Source: Rhizophagus irregularis (lineage: Eukaryota; Glomeromycota; Glomeromycetes; Glomerales; Glomeraceae). From it: a stretch of DNA of 64,000 nt. Below the pieces are notes generated by a model. The model saw nothing but the letters and a program-made list of their open reading frames with translations. It ran no database searches and was not told the DNA's origin. The stretch covers positions 2,046,001 through 2,110,000 of the forward strand of contig NC_089435.1 in the NCBI RefSeq assembly GCF_026210795.1, written 5' to 3'. This document shows, one piece after another, positions 1 to 10,989 of the stretch (the first letter of the stretch is position 1; each line of letters opens with the position of its first letter). The position numbers and the translations under genes were made by a program.

Positions 1-594
1 TCAGAGATTTGAATATCTTATTTGGTTTTTTGGTTATTATATCCGTACAATATTTTTGAAGTTCCAAAAAAGAATCGTTCTCAAAGCTTTTTTGATATAT
101 CAAATTAAAATTTTGTTCCATCCAATTTGCTTTAGTTTCAATCAAAAAGGATTGTAAATAATCGATTAGTTCTTGGAGACCAAGTTCGTTACCAGCAACC
201 AAAATGTCAATTATATTCCTAATATCATGTTCATCCAAAGAAATACTTCCACCATAAATATATCTAAAAATAAAACCGTAAATTTAAATATATATAACTT
301 TAATTTAATTCATTTTTTCTTAATTATTATTACTGACCTTAAGATTATTTCAAAAATATCAGGTGAAATATTTGGTAATTTTATATGTACCAAAGTTCCA
401 TCATTTTTCCTCTTATTAGTTGTCAAAATTTTTTGTAAAAAAGTAGAACGATAATGTAATATAACCATATGAGCACGAAAGATCTTTACATAAGGATCAT
501 TTCCAACTTCAATAGTAACATCGTAATACTCATTATCATTTAAAATTTCAAGTAAATTTTTTGATAATATTGGTAAAAATTTATTATTTTTCAT
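1..594 (-). CDS. BTB-BACK-TLDc family protein, 5' part (runs off window start)
   Basis: Exon 1 is 594-338 (257 nt) and exon 2 starts at 263 and leaves the window at base 1; the 74-nt intron 337-264 starts GTCAGT and ends TTTTTAG, and the codon AG|A is split. The visible ~172 residues give the N-terminal BTB/POZ fold (YYDVTIEVGNDPYVKIFRAH, then the VILHYRSTFL helix) and the start of the BACK region (ANWMEQNFNLIYQ). No stop or frameshift is seen. BTB proteins of this kind are usually protein-protein adaptors, often for CUL3 ubiquitin ligases; that role is inferred from the family. The TLDc end expected from the paralogues lies outside the window. The ATG matches the conserved MDDNxLLPKL-type start of the siblings (here MKNNKFLPIL). 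Confidence 0.85.
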
Positions 595-640
595 GATTTT
601 TAAAATTAGGAAAGAATGAAACGAGGCAATTTTGTAAAGC

Positions 641-680
641 GATCAACCTTATATAAATTGCTGCTGCAGTTTGTTGATCA
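641..680 (-). promoter_or_regulatory. BTB-family core promoter block (TATA-like)
   Basis: Read on the minus strand this is TGATCAACAAACTGCAGC, a short gap, then TATATAAGGTTGATC, about 50 nt before the ATG at 594. The same two-part block precedes the other BTB-TLDc genes. The spacing suits a TATA box near the transcription start; this is inferred. Confidence 0.6.
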
Positions 681-894
681 TTTCGTACCTATTCTTTTAC
701 ATAAAAGGTAGTTTGTGTTAATTTGTGGAAAAAATGGAAAAAAATGATAGTATAATTGTTGTTATAATGTGCTGTATAAATCATATATTTTTCTTATATT
801 ACAATTTTAATTTAAATGCAAAAAAAAAAACTTGTATTGAATAACAGACTTTTAAAATGCTATATTATTTATTAGTCTGAACATCCGAATTTTT

Positions 895-1100
895 GTAAGA
901 ACTTTATTACTTGATCTCTATAAATGATTGAAGTATTGTGTTCCTCCAAAGAAAGCCTTCAACATAAATATACATAGAATAACGAATTTAATACTATTTA
1001 TTATTATAATTTATAAATTCATTATTCAATATAATTTCATTCTTTTAAGAACAAAAAAAAAAAATTTCGGGTAAATGTTTGTCTTTAATAGTGTAGTGTC
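895..1100 (-). pseudogene. Decayed BTB-TLDc exon1/intron/exon2 junction
   Basis: Between about 908 and 968 the minus strand resembles the start of BTB exon 2 (TATATTTATG, then TTTGGAGGAACAC), and 1040-1090 resembles the AAAAATTTC(A/G)GGTAAA stretch from the 3' end of exon 1 with its intron between. It is badly decayed with no open frame. It lies just upstream of the first BTB gene, which suggests an older tandem copy. The similarity is short, so this is tentative. Confidence 0.4.
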
Positions 1101-1546
1101 ATAATTTTACCAAAATTAAAATAGTAGATAGGTTAGTAATTTAGATAATGATAATATTAACCCACCTCGTAATATGTGACGCATATTGGAATATTTAATG
1201 ATCACGTGATGCAGATCATTTAGTTATGAAACCCCGCATGGGCGCATGGTAATAAACATTAATAATCATTAAAGGATAGTGAAACATTATAAATTAATAA
1301 CCCTAAAATAAGTACCCTTAAATTAGTTATGAGTAACTTTTGGGAAAAGTTAAAAGAGAATGGTTCTTGCAAAGTTATTTTCACATTAATTAATCTTAAT
1401 ATTATAAATTATTTCCACAATGTAATAATTTTGACCCAATAAATATTATGTTTTATAACCCAAAATTCGTGTTTGAATAATTTTATGTAATAATAAACCA
1501 AGCAATGTATTTTATTTAATAAAATTCTTATTTTATTTGATTTAAC
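1101..1546. other. Intergenic, no gene seen
   Basis: AT-rich sequence with no open frame or repeat that I can support; it separates the decayed BTB piece from the inverted-repeat element. Confidence 0.6.
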
Positions 1547-2208
1547 TTAATTGCTGATCCGTTTAAAATCGGCACTTTTTTCGGGGTTAATTAACGGTTA
1601 AATTTAAGCAAAAATCGCACAATTGTAAGAAAACTACATAATACTAGAGAAGGGAATAATTCATTATATATAATAAAAATTATATAATATATGTAAAAAA
1701 AACCCAAGGAAAAATAATATGCTAAAATATTTGTACCTTTATTATTGAAAAAAACAACTTTACATTTCACGCGCGTCAGATTTAACTTTTATATGCGAAT
1801 TTTGATAACTTTTTATTATATTATTATATTTAAATATCAACAAATGGCTTATAGTAACAATCAACCAACTTTAAATTACTAAAAAAAACCATTTATTAAT
1901 TATTTAATTGTCAATTCATTTAATATTGGCACAATTTTTACTTTTTTAGCATTATATGTGCGGGGTGAAATTTAACGAAAATTGCATAGTTGGCAATAAA
2001 TTCACAAATACTAAAACTGCGATAACTCAATATTTTTTAATAAAAATCATATAATATATGTAAAAAAACCCAAGGAAAAATAATATGTTAAAAAAATTAT
2101 AACTTTACTATGGAAAAGAATGACTTTACATTGTACGCGTGTCAGATTTAAAAGCTATATGTATTTTATATATACGATAGTGCCGTTCTTAAACGGATCG
2201 GCAATTAA
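1547..2208. mobile_element. Inverted-repeat element (662 bp) with two internal direct repeats
   Basis: The left end TTAATTGCTGATCCGTTTAA (1547 on) is mirrored by the right end, whose reverse complement reads TTAATTGCCGATCCGTTTAA (2208 backwards); about 29 bp match with a few changes, ending in CGGCAC/GTGCCG. Inside, two direct repeats (about 1550-1800 and 1908-2160) share AAACCCAAGGAAAAATAAT, CTTTACATT and a GCGYGTCAGATTT block. Both ends abut TTAA, so the target could be TTAA (piggyBac-like) or TA (Tc1/mariner-like). There is no coding capacity, so it is non-autonomous. Confidence 0.6.
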
Positions 2209-2548
2209 CGTCACTTGTCATAGAAAAGGTGGCAGCTTTTCTTGCACGGCAACAGATAATAATTGAGTTTAATTTATAAGTTTAAATAACTTTGTAAATT
2301 TCTATTTAGAAATTTGCATATAAAAAATGAATTTTATTTGTATAAAATTCTAAGAAATTGTGACGTGAGAATAGATTGGATAAAGGAAATACTTGATAAG
2401 ATAAGTAGAGAATATTATATCTAAATAAGGTGATCAATTAATTTTTATAAAATCTATTTAATAGTTTAATATATTACAATCAATTTATATAAATATGGTG
2501 AATACGATAATAAAAAAAAAATTAATATCCACTATTGCAAAATTGATT
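2209..2548. other. Intergenic / 3' flank of BTB gene
   Basis: AT-rich 3' flank of the BTB-TLDc gene ending at 2549. No further gene or repeat is seen. Confidence 0.5.
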
Positions 2549-4028
2549 TTAATTTAGAATTTGAAATACTTCATATTCTTCACCAGAAAAAAATTCAGTA
2601 GATTCTCTGATTTGCTTTTCGTAATACATATAATCACAAATACCAACGTCACTAATTAAAATAAGGTCATCACCAAAAGCTGGACCAACTTCACGATAGT
2701 TGTGTATAGCAAAATTTTCATTTTCCACGCGCCTTAAAATATAACTTTCAATATCATCACTATTCTTAAAAGAAAATATAAAACTATCGTTAGTAGTGCC
2801 ATAATTACCAGCATCATTAGACTCCCATTTAATTGGATTATATCCCCCAAGAATTTCATTACTATCTTTCACTTTAATAATTGTTATAGTACGAAATTGA
2901 TTATCACAGATTTCATGAAATTTTTCAGGTGTAAATCCATCACGAGATCCACGCAGTAACAAATTGAATTTGTACGCAGTTTTTATCTCATCCGTAATTT
3001 TTAATCTATCGATCCATTTCGAGATTAATTCAGCATGTTGAGATGTAATGATTTTGGAATCAATATTAATTTCTTTAGTAGACATACGAGGTTTTGATTT
3101 TTTATTAGGATTCATAAAATATTTTAATAAGTCTTCATATAATAAATCCTTAGGTAAAATCTTCCTGTAAGGTAATACTTTATCAGAAAATTCTTCAGAA
3201 GATAGATTATGAAATCTGATAAATGGAATACATTGACGCACATTATTCTTTAAAGTTTTGAAATCTTCTTTTGAAAAATTTGCAGGATCCGAAGAAATTT
3301 CTGGGTTTTGAGCAAGTCCCCATTTAAGCACATGATTCCATACTTGAATTTCTTCCATTTGAAGATTATCACTTTGAATAATTGTGATCAAAAGCTTTTC
3401 TGGAATTGAAGCAAAATTTAGAGATTTGAATATCTTATCTGGTTCTTCGGAGGTTAAATTAGTACAAAAATTTTGAAGTTCCAAGAAAGAATCGTTCTCG
3501 AAGCATGTTTGATATATCAAATTAAAATTTTGTTCCATCCAATTTGCCTTAGTTTTAATCAAGAAGGATTGTATATAAGTGATTAGTTCTTGAAGACCAA
3601 GTTCACTTCCGGCAATCAAGATTTTAATTATATCCGAAGTATCATATTCCTCCAAGGAAATTCTTCCACTATAAATATATCTAAAAAAATAAAAGCGTAA
3701 ATTTAAATATGTTGTTATACAGTATATTCATTTTGTAATTTCAATAATTTTAATTTAATTTTAATTATTACCTTAAGATTATTTGAAAAATTTCAGGTAA
3801 AATATTTGGTAATTTTATATGAACCAAAGCCCCATCATTATTCTTTTTATTTGTTGATAACATTCTTCGTAGATACGTGGAACGATAATGTAAGATAACC
3901 ATATGAGCACGAAATATCTTTATATAAGGATCATTACCAACTTCAATAGTAACATCATAATATTCTTCATCATTTAAAATTTCAAGTAAATTCTGAAATA
4001 ATTTTGGTAAAAGATTATTATCATCCAT
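2549..4028 (-). CDS. BTB-BACK-TLDc domain protein (462 aa)
   Basis: The coding sequence is complement(2549..3680, 3772..4028), with a 91-nt intron 3771-3681 (GTAATA...TTTTTAG). 257 + 1132 nt give 463 codons with stop. The BTB/POZ domain covers roughly residues 15-110 (YYDVTIEVGNDPYIKIFRAH; HYRSTYLRRML). A BACK-like helical region follows (ANWMEQNFNLIYQ, FIRFHNLSSEEFSDKVLPYR, about 125-265). The C-terminal TLDc domain covers about 290-462 (LLLRGSRDGFTPEKFHEICD, EILGGYNPIKWES, DSFIFSF, GPAFGDDLIL). BTB usually gives dimerisation or a CUL3 link; TLDc is a fold shared with oxidation-resistance and TBC/LysM proteins. The substrate is unknown. It is a close paralogue of 8497-9976, with similar flanks, so the pair is a duplicated segment. 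All domains look intact. Confidence 0.9.
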
Positions 4029-4110
4029 AATTTATAAATTTTAAAAAAGAAATAAAAGAAATAAAGAAATGAAAAAGAAAATGATCGACAATTTTGTTGA
4101 AAGGCTAACT

Positions 4111-4154
4111 GGTTAACCTTATATACTTTAAATTTCTGCTGCAGCTTGTTGATC
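4111..4154 (-). promoter_or_regulatory. BTB-family core promoter block (TATA-like)
   Basis: On the minus strand: GATCAACAAGCTGCAGCAG, about 12 nt, then GTATATAAGGTTAACC, about 85 nt before the ATG at 4028. It is nearly identical to the block at 10051-10094. Confidence 0.6.
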
Positions 4155-4249
4155 TGAGCCAACATCTTATTAGGCAACGTGCATGTAGATTTCTTTAGTA
4201 TAAAAGATAGTTTAAAAAAAATTTAATCCTAACAATAGTATTATTATCG

Positions 4250-4322
4250 TCGATACAGTATAATTCATTCTTTTAATATAAAAATTTCAGGTAAATATTT
4301 ATTAATTACTATGATGATGCAA
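4250..4322 (-). pseudogene. Decayed BTB exon-1 end and intron piece
   Basis: GATACAGTATAATTCATT followed by TAAAAATTTCAGGTAAATAT resembles the family intron and exon-1 end (TATACAGTATATTCATT...GAAAAATTTCAGGTAAAATA). It is short and has no open frame. The same relic sits upstream of the 8497-9976 gene at 10205-10262. Confidence 0.4.
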
Positions 4323-4900
4323 CAGGATTAATAAGTTTCTATATTTAATTAAATTAGATATATTATTGGTGATATAAATAAATAAATATAATAAAAAAAA
4401 ATCACTTTTTTTAGTGTTGATTAAAAAAAATTTTAAAGAAATCGAAAAAATAGAATATTTAAAAAAGAAAAGATTAAAAAGAAAATATCTTGAAAAAAAC
4501 AGTTAAAATCAATTTTCTTCTGGTAGAAAAAAAAAACTGAAAAAAACCATTAAAAACTATTTTTGGGGGTTGAAAAAAAAATGAAAAATTTTCGATTTGA
4601 AATAAAAATAAAAAATTTTCAGTTCAAAAAAAAAAAACCGAAAAAAATAATTTTAAAAATTTTGGTTCTATAAAAAAAAAAGTTTTTTTTTCATTCGGTT
4701 TTTACTATATTTATTTTTTTTTAAAAAAAAAAGTTCATATAAACATTATATATTACGATAAGCACTTATCACATATTGTACTTATCTTTTTTTTTCTTAT
4801 TTTTTTAAGGGTTTAATGAATAAAAATTAAGTACCTCCTGATTTATATGAATTAAAAGAAAAAGGTATTTAATAAATTTCAACCAAAAAAAGTATATATT
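4323..4900. repeat. A-rich low-complexity tract shared with 10265-10660
   Basis: Long runs of A with GAAAAAAACCGAAAAAA-like phrases and a TTTTTAAAAAAAA junction. The same order of phrases (TCTTGAAAAAAACAGTTAAA, then TTTTCTTCTGGTAGAAAA) recurs about 5.9 kb downstream, so the tract is part of the duplicated BTB segment. No gene is seen. Confidence 0.6.
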
Positions 4901-6900
4901 AAAAAAAGAAAGCCGTTATGCACTTATACTTGACGGATAATTCGACTGCTGCCGATCGCATCTAATAAGACAAAGTTTAATTTTTTTTGTTAACATTATT
5001 TCATTAGCAAAAAATATCCGACATTAATCGAAACCACATGACCTGATGACAAATCAAATTATTCTAACCATAATAAATAGAACATCCTTAACCTAAGGTG
5101 GGTGTAGACCTTTAACCTAAACTGAGGTGTACGATAAGATTTGGTATATATATAAGATGATTATTATTTTTTCAATTCATATGTTCTAGTTCCATTTGCT
5201 CTGTACGCATTTGGGTTTAAATTTCGTCTTGAAAGGTCACTTTTTTTATTTTATTTTCGGTTGAAGTGATTTTTTAAATATAAAGTATACTGAAATATTT
5301 TTAATTGAAAATTTAGGATAAAAAAGTAAATATATTATTCGTGTTAAGCTTAAAGGTCCCAAAAGCTTCCATAGAAGTTTTACATAAATTCTTTAGTTAT
5401 GTTTTATTAGTAAAAGACATAAAATATAAAAATTTTGTAAATCTAGTTCAAAATATGGTTTATTTATCTTTTTTTTTTAAATAAATAACTAGAACTGTGC
5501 CGCTATGGCCGCCTGGCGGCGGCCTTTAAAGTATAATTAGGTTTAACATAAACCGAATGTAAATGCATAGCCAAACAAAATACTTTTTTTTTAAAGAACC
5601 CATAATTGCTTTATTAAACTTATATAAAAACTGATAAATTGTATTAAAAAAAATATTTATAAGTTTGGATGAAAAATTTTATCAGTGTCATATCATATTT
5701 AGTTATATTATTAATTTGTTTAATATATATAATTAGATCGTAACTAATCTGTCTTAATCTGATTCAGTTTTATTATTAATTATGATTTAATGTTAGTAAT
5801 AAATTATTAGTAACTGCTAGAAAAAATTATTTAGTAATCAAATTATTACGAAATCTTTAATAATTCGTATATATTTGATCAGTGATCTATAACATATATT
5901 TGTAATATTTGATTAACAATTAAATTTTACAATAACTCCAATTTTTTTTAAAAAAAACAATTACTTTTTTTTTAATATAGTAAAAGTAAATAAACATAAT
6001 TTCTTTTATTTCATTAAAAAAAAATAAATATAATGCTTAATTACACAAAAAATACCAGATAATAAAAAATCAGTTCGTATTTGTCAGGTGATCTATGACA
6101 TACGTAACAGTCGTAACGTCTAATACGATCAGAAATTATATTTTACGATAACCAATTTTTTTTTAAACCAACTACTTTTCTTTTTAATTTTATTAAATTG
6201 ATATATTGAAATTGAAATTGAAATTGAATTTAATTGAAATGAAATTTAAATTATGTTTTATATTTAATGAAAAAACACTGAGTTCAACGTTTTTTTTTAT
6301 TAAAAAACGTAATCTTTACTAAATCTTGCATTAGTAATTACACTAACCCAACCCCCCTCTAAACATGAACTCTCATATTAATAGATTTTGGTGAAAGCGC
6401 AAATCGGTATTATCACATTTACGAAACAGCAAATAACTACCATCGTTTGTTTGCACATGTCATGCTCGTGATTTTTAACGCATCATATAAAATACTTACT
6501 GTATTATGTGGTGGGTATAACCAACATGACTGCACGGTTTTACTTATTAAGTCCATTTTTGCAAAACTTATATAGTTCAGCAATAATAAAAATACTTAAA
6601 TGATAAATTTAGGTCTGGTTCACATTACTGACAATCATATTACCGACAATCATTGTTATTGTTTATTTATTATTGTTTAAAATAAAACTTTTATTAGTTT
6701 ATTATTTATTATTAATTGAAATAATATACAGTACATTATTATATTCAATTAACATTTTGAAATACTCTAAAATGCTTACAAAAAAAGCAAATTATATAAA
6801 CTAAATTAAGAAAATTATTAAGAACAATTCTAAGTACAATATATTATGTCAGTTTGTGAGTTGTGTGAATAGTATTTAGTGCTGGAGATTTTTTTTATTA
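4901..6900. other. Intergenic; GC-rich hairpin, no gene recognised
   Basis: About 2 kb of AT-rich DNA without a convincing frame. A TATA-like TATATATATAAGATG lies at about 5146 on the plus strand but no gene follows that I can defend. A GC-rich inverted repeat stands out at 5507-5524 (own entry). GAAATTGAAATTGAAATTGAA-like repeats lie near 6205-6240. Confidence 0.5.
5507..5524. repeat. GC-rich hairpin in AT-rich DNA
   Basis: GGCCGCC, a TGGC loop, then GGCGGCC: a perfect 7-bp stem, G+C only, inside otherwise very AT-rich sequence. It has no gene context; the role is unknown. Confidence 0.6.
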
Positions 6901-6914
6901 TTTTGACTAGTTTT

Positions 6915-7578
6915 CTATTTTCCATTTTTTTTTCTTTTACCTTTTAGATCTAAGAATTTTTGTAAAAAATATTGTTCTAAATTCCCCTTTTTTTGCTTAT
7001 ATAGATTCATTTGAGAAGACTTATTGTAAGGATATTTTGAAAGTGAATTTTGAAAAAAGTTTGGGTGGTTATCTTTATATTTTATTATTTTTTGAGTGTT
7101 CAAAATGTTTTTTATACTTAAATTTAAAGTATTATAAATACTGTAACAGATTAAATTTATAATTCAAAAATCAAATTTTAAGTTTTAATTTGTAGACTCA
7201 TATACTAGTGTACTTTTTAAAATTAGAAATTAAATAAAACATTTTTGTGAATGTTACACTGATCTACATATCATAAATCTGGCCAAATTTATGTTTAATT
7301 CCGGCCAAAATTAAAATCGTATAAAAAATTGCATTTTTGTTAATCACATCTTTATGGATATCGTTCAACGCATTCCTAACTTTGCTGTCCTGCATAATGC
7401 AATGATTCAGCATATTTAGGTGATGAAACAAATCCTCCGATATGTACTTCTTCAAAGTATACTAAAAATTTAATAATTTCTGTTTATAATTATCAATCTT
7501 ATTATTAACCGAATGAGGAAATGAGATTTCAGATAGCTTAGATAACGCATCAAGTCTTGCCATTTGTTTAGACGTCTA
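6915..7578 (-). other. Possible small spliced gene or gene remnant, unrecognised
   Basis: Minus-strand open stretches: 7578-about 7490 reads TSKQMARLDALSKLSEISF; then, after a possible ~48-nt intron ending TTTTTAG before 7456, YTLKKYISEDLFHHLNMLN and on to a stop at 7264 (about 63 residues after the junction). A further Lys/Asn-rich open frame of 62 codons lies at 7103-6915. Composition looks more coding-like than the flanks, but I recognise no family, and the splice sites are guesses. It could equally be decayed exons of a longer gene. Confidence 0.3.
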
Positions 7579-7599
7579 AAAAAATTAAAAATAAAAAAA

Positions 7600-8496
7600 T
7601 TTAATAAGCCAAAAAAAAAAAACGCAAACACATTTTTTTACCAAACATCATACTCACTTGCATTCAAGTGCTTTAAGATTCAAGTTGAGTAACGGTTGTA
7701 GAACCAATTATTTATCTAGCCTAATTCAAAGTAACCTAAAATAAAAAAATTTTCACGTCAATTAAAAAAAATTACTTTATATAAATTATAAATAATTACT
7801 TGAGCGGAAGTTCTATTAAATTTCCGATACAATCATCTAAAATTTTCCAATTTTTCATTTTTTGCAGTATCCGCGACTACTTGATCGCGACATCCTGATT
7901 TTGGATCATTATAAAAGTTTAAAATATATTTTCGGGGTTGCTTATTTTACGATGGATACGGTAATTATTACCTTTAATCATGCCATCTTGTAAATCTAAG
8001 TCAAATTGTATACTATGATAAGCTATAAAAAAAACGTTATAAATACTATACTTTTCCATATATTAATTTGTTTTGACAAATATTGATGGTTACTTTCTTG
8101 TTAAGTAATAATAAAATTTAAGTAATCAAATTCAATTTTTACTGAATAATTATCAATGAACATTATTTTAATATTAAAAAATTTATGATTTATTAATTTA
8201 TGTAAAATTGAGGCGAAATTCATGAAAATCACAAATGTAATATGAAAAATTACCACTGTTTTGTCAAGAGGTAATTGTAATATATAACTGATGTTCTTTA
8301 ACCAATAAAGAAGGTTTGATTAAAAATAAAAGGTCATGAATTAATTTTTTGCATACAAAAACTAGTCAATCAATCATTAAGATAACATAAAACATTTTTC
8401 TAATCATTATTCTGATTTCTGGAGATTATATCATGTGTTTGTATATTTTTTAAAAAGAAATAAAAAAAACAACCACATCAATTATTACAAACTAAT
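7600..8496. other. Intergenic, no gene seen
   Basis: AT-rich; short phrases around 7860-7930 (ATCCGCGACTACTTGATCGCG) are less AT-rich but no frame is open. The end is the 3' flank of the BTB gene. Confidence 0.5.
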
Positions 8497-9976
8497 TTAT
8501 CTTATAACTTGAAACACTTCATATTCTTCCACAAAAAAATCATTAGTCGTTTCTCTGATTTGATTTTCATAATGATTATTTTCACAAAAACCATAGTTAC
8601 TAATTAAAGCAAGGTCATCACCAAATCTTGGACCATTAGTTCGATAGTTGTGTATAGCAAATTCTTCATTTTCCACGCGACTTAAAATATAACTTTCAAT
8701 ATCACCACTGTTCTTAAAAGAAAATATAAAACTATCCTTAGTAGTGCCAAAATTACCATAGTAATTAGATTCCCATTCAATTGGATTATATCCCCCAAGA
8801 ATTTCATTACTATTTTTCACCTTAATAATTGTTATTGTATGAGATTTGTTATCACAGATTTCATGAAATTTTTCAACTGTAAATCCATCACGAGACCCAC
8901 GCAGTAACAAATTGAATTTGTATGCAGTTTTTATCTCATCCGTAATTTTTAATCTATCAATCCATTTCGAGATTAATTCAGCGTGTTGAGTTGTAATGAT
9001 TTTGGAATCAATATTATTTTTCCTAGTAGTCATACGAGATTTTGATTGCTTAATTGATTGGTTGTTAGAATCCAAAAAATATTTTAATAAATCTTTATAT
9101 AATTCTTTTGGTAAAACTTTTTTATAAGGTAATATTTCTTTTGAAAATTCATCAGAAGTTAAATTATAGAATCTAATAAATGGAATACAATTATGTAAAC
9201 TATTTTTCAAAGTATCAAAATCTTCTTTTGAAAAATTTGCAGGATCCGAAGAAAGTTCTGGATTTTGAGCAAGTCCCCATTTAAGCACATGATTCCATAC
9301 TTGAATTTCTTCCATTTGAAGATTATCACTTTGAATAATTGTGATCAAAAGTTTTTCTGGAATTGAAGCAAAATTTAGAGATTTGAATATTTTATCTGGC
9401 TCTTTAGAGGTTAAATTAGTACAAAAATTTTGAAGTTCCATAAAAGAATCATTCTCAAAGCATGTTTGATATATCAAATTAAAATTTTGTTCCATCCAAT
9501 TTGCCTTAGTTTTAATCAAGAAGGATTGTATATAGGTGATTAGTTCTTGAAGACCAAGTTCACTCCCAGCAATTAAGATTTTAATTATGTCCGAAGTATC
9601 ATATTCCTCCAAGGAAATTCTTCCACTATAAATATATCTAAAAAAATAGAAAAACGTAAATTTAAATGTTGTTATACAGTATATTCATTTTGTAATTTTA
9701 ATTTAATTTTAATTATTACCTTAAAATTATTTGAAAAATCTCAGGTAAAATATTTGGTAATTTTATATGAACCAAAGTCCCATCATTATTCTTTTTATTT
9801 GTTGACAAAATTCTTCGTAGATACGTGGAACGATAATGTAAGATAACCATATGAGCACGAAATATTTTTATATAAGGATCATTACCAACTTCAATAGTAA
9901 CATCATAATATTCATTATCATTTAAAATTTCAAGTAAATTTTGAAATAATTTTGGTAAAAGATTATTATCATCCAT
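8497..9976 (-). CDS. BTB-BACK-TLDc domain protein (465 aa)
   Basis: The coding sequence is complement(8497..9637, 9720..9976); intron 9719-9638 is 82 nt. 257 + 1141 nt give 466 codons. BTB at about 15-110, BACK-like about 125-265, TLDc about 295-465 (RGSRDGFTVEKFHEICDN, NEILGGYNPIEWES, GPRFGDDLALIS). It is the closest paralogue of 2549-4028: exon 1 differs at only two residues (E21N, and A67T near NNDGALVH/NNDGTLVH) plus M56I. The linker before TLDc has a short SNNQSIKQS insertion, and the TLDc end is the most divergent part. Adaptor function is inferred from the family. It has the same promoter block and the same upstream relic as its twin. Confidence 0.9.
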
Positions 9977-10050
9977 AATTTATAAATTTTAAAAAAGAAG
10001 TAAAAGAAATGAAAAAGAAAATGATAGACAATTTTGTTGAACGGCTAACC

Positions 10051-10094
10051 GGTTAACCTTATATATACTTTAAATTCTGCTGCAGCTTGTTGAT
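10051..10094 (-). promoter_or_regulatory. BTB-family core promoter block (TATA-like)
   Basis: Minus strand: GATCAACAAGCTGCAGCAG, 11 nt, then TATATATAAGGTTAACC, about 80 nt before the ATG at 9976. This is the best-preserved copy of the block. Confidence 0.65.
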
Positions 10095-10204
10095 CTGAGC
10101 CAACATCTTATTAGGCAAAGTGCATGTAGATTCTTTAGTATAAAAGATAGTTTGTGCTACTTTGTAAAAAAATTTAATCCCAACAATAATAGTATTATTA
10201 TCGT

Positions 10205-10262
10205 CGATCATAGAGTCTTTTAATATAAAAAAAATTTCAGGTAAATGTTTATTAATTTACTG
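10205..10262 (-). pseudogene. Decayed BTB exon-1 end
   Basis: TTAATATAAAAAAAATTTCAG followed by GTAAATGTTTATTAAT parallels 4276-4310 and, more weakly, the 3' end of BTB exon 1. No open frame remains. Confidence 0.35.
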
Positions 10263-10264
10263 TT

Positions 10265-10987
10265 TATTATTGGTGATATAAATAAATACAATAAAAAAAA
10301 TAGCAAAAAAAAAAATTTTAACTTAAAGAAACCGAAAAAAATAGAATATTTAAAAAAATAAAAGATTAAAAATGAAAATATCTTGAAAAAAACAGTTAAA
10401 ATCAATTTTCTTCTGGTAGAAAAAAAAAACGGAAAAAATCATTAAAAACTATTTTTTTTGGGTTGAAAGAAAAAATGAGAAAATTTCGATTTGAAAAAAA
10501 AAAAACATAGAAATAAAAATAAAAAATTTTCAGTTCGAAAAAAAACTGAAAAAAAATAATTTTTAAAAATTTAAAAAAGATTTTTTTTCATTCGTTTTTC
10601 ATTACATTTTATTTATTTTTTTTTTTAAAAAAAAATTTTTTTACAATTTATTTATAATTAACACTAATTTACTTAAATATTGATTATTTGATTGTTATAT
10701 TTGATTTAAACTACATTAATCCTGTTGCAAACGCAACAAGTTACAGCTAGTAGTTATTAGCTAGGCTGAAATTATTTTTATTTGGTTTCTTTTGTCTTTT
10801 ATGCAGATCAATAGTGCAACAAAGTATTTTATTTTTATTCAAAATTTTGAATGTTACACATGCTGCACAAGGCTTATTTGTTGAATAAATTTATCCGAAC
10901 TCCGTAATTTTAAAAAATTTTTTTTTTTACGTTTCATTTTATTATATGGTTAACGTTATCTTTGAATTTACTAAGTAAATTGTAATC
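10265..10987. other. A-rich tract then intergenic up to the Tc1 element
   Basis: 10265-10660 repeats the A-rich tract downstream of 4323 (duplicated segment). 10660-10987 is plain AT-rich sequence ending at the TA target of the Tc1 insertion; GTTGCAAACGCAAC near 10725 is a small palindrome. No gene is seen. Confidence 0.5.
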
Positions 10988-10989
10988 TA

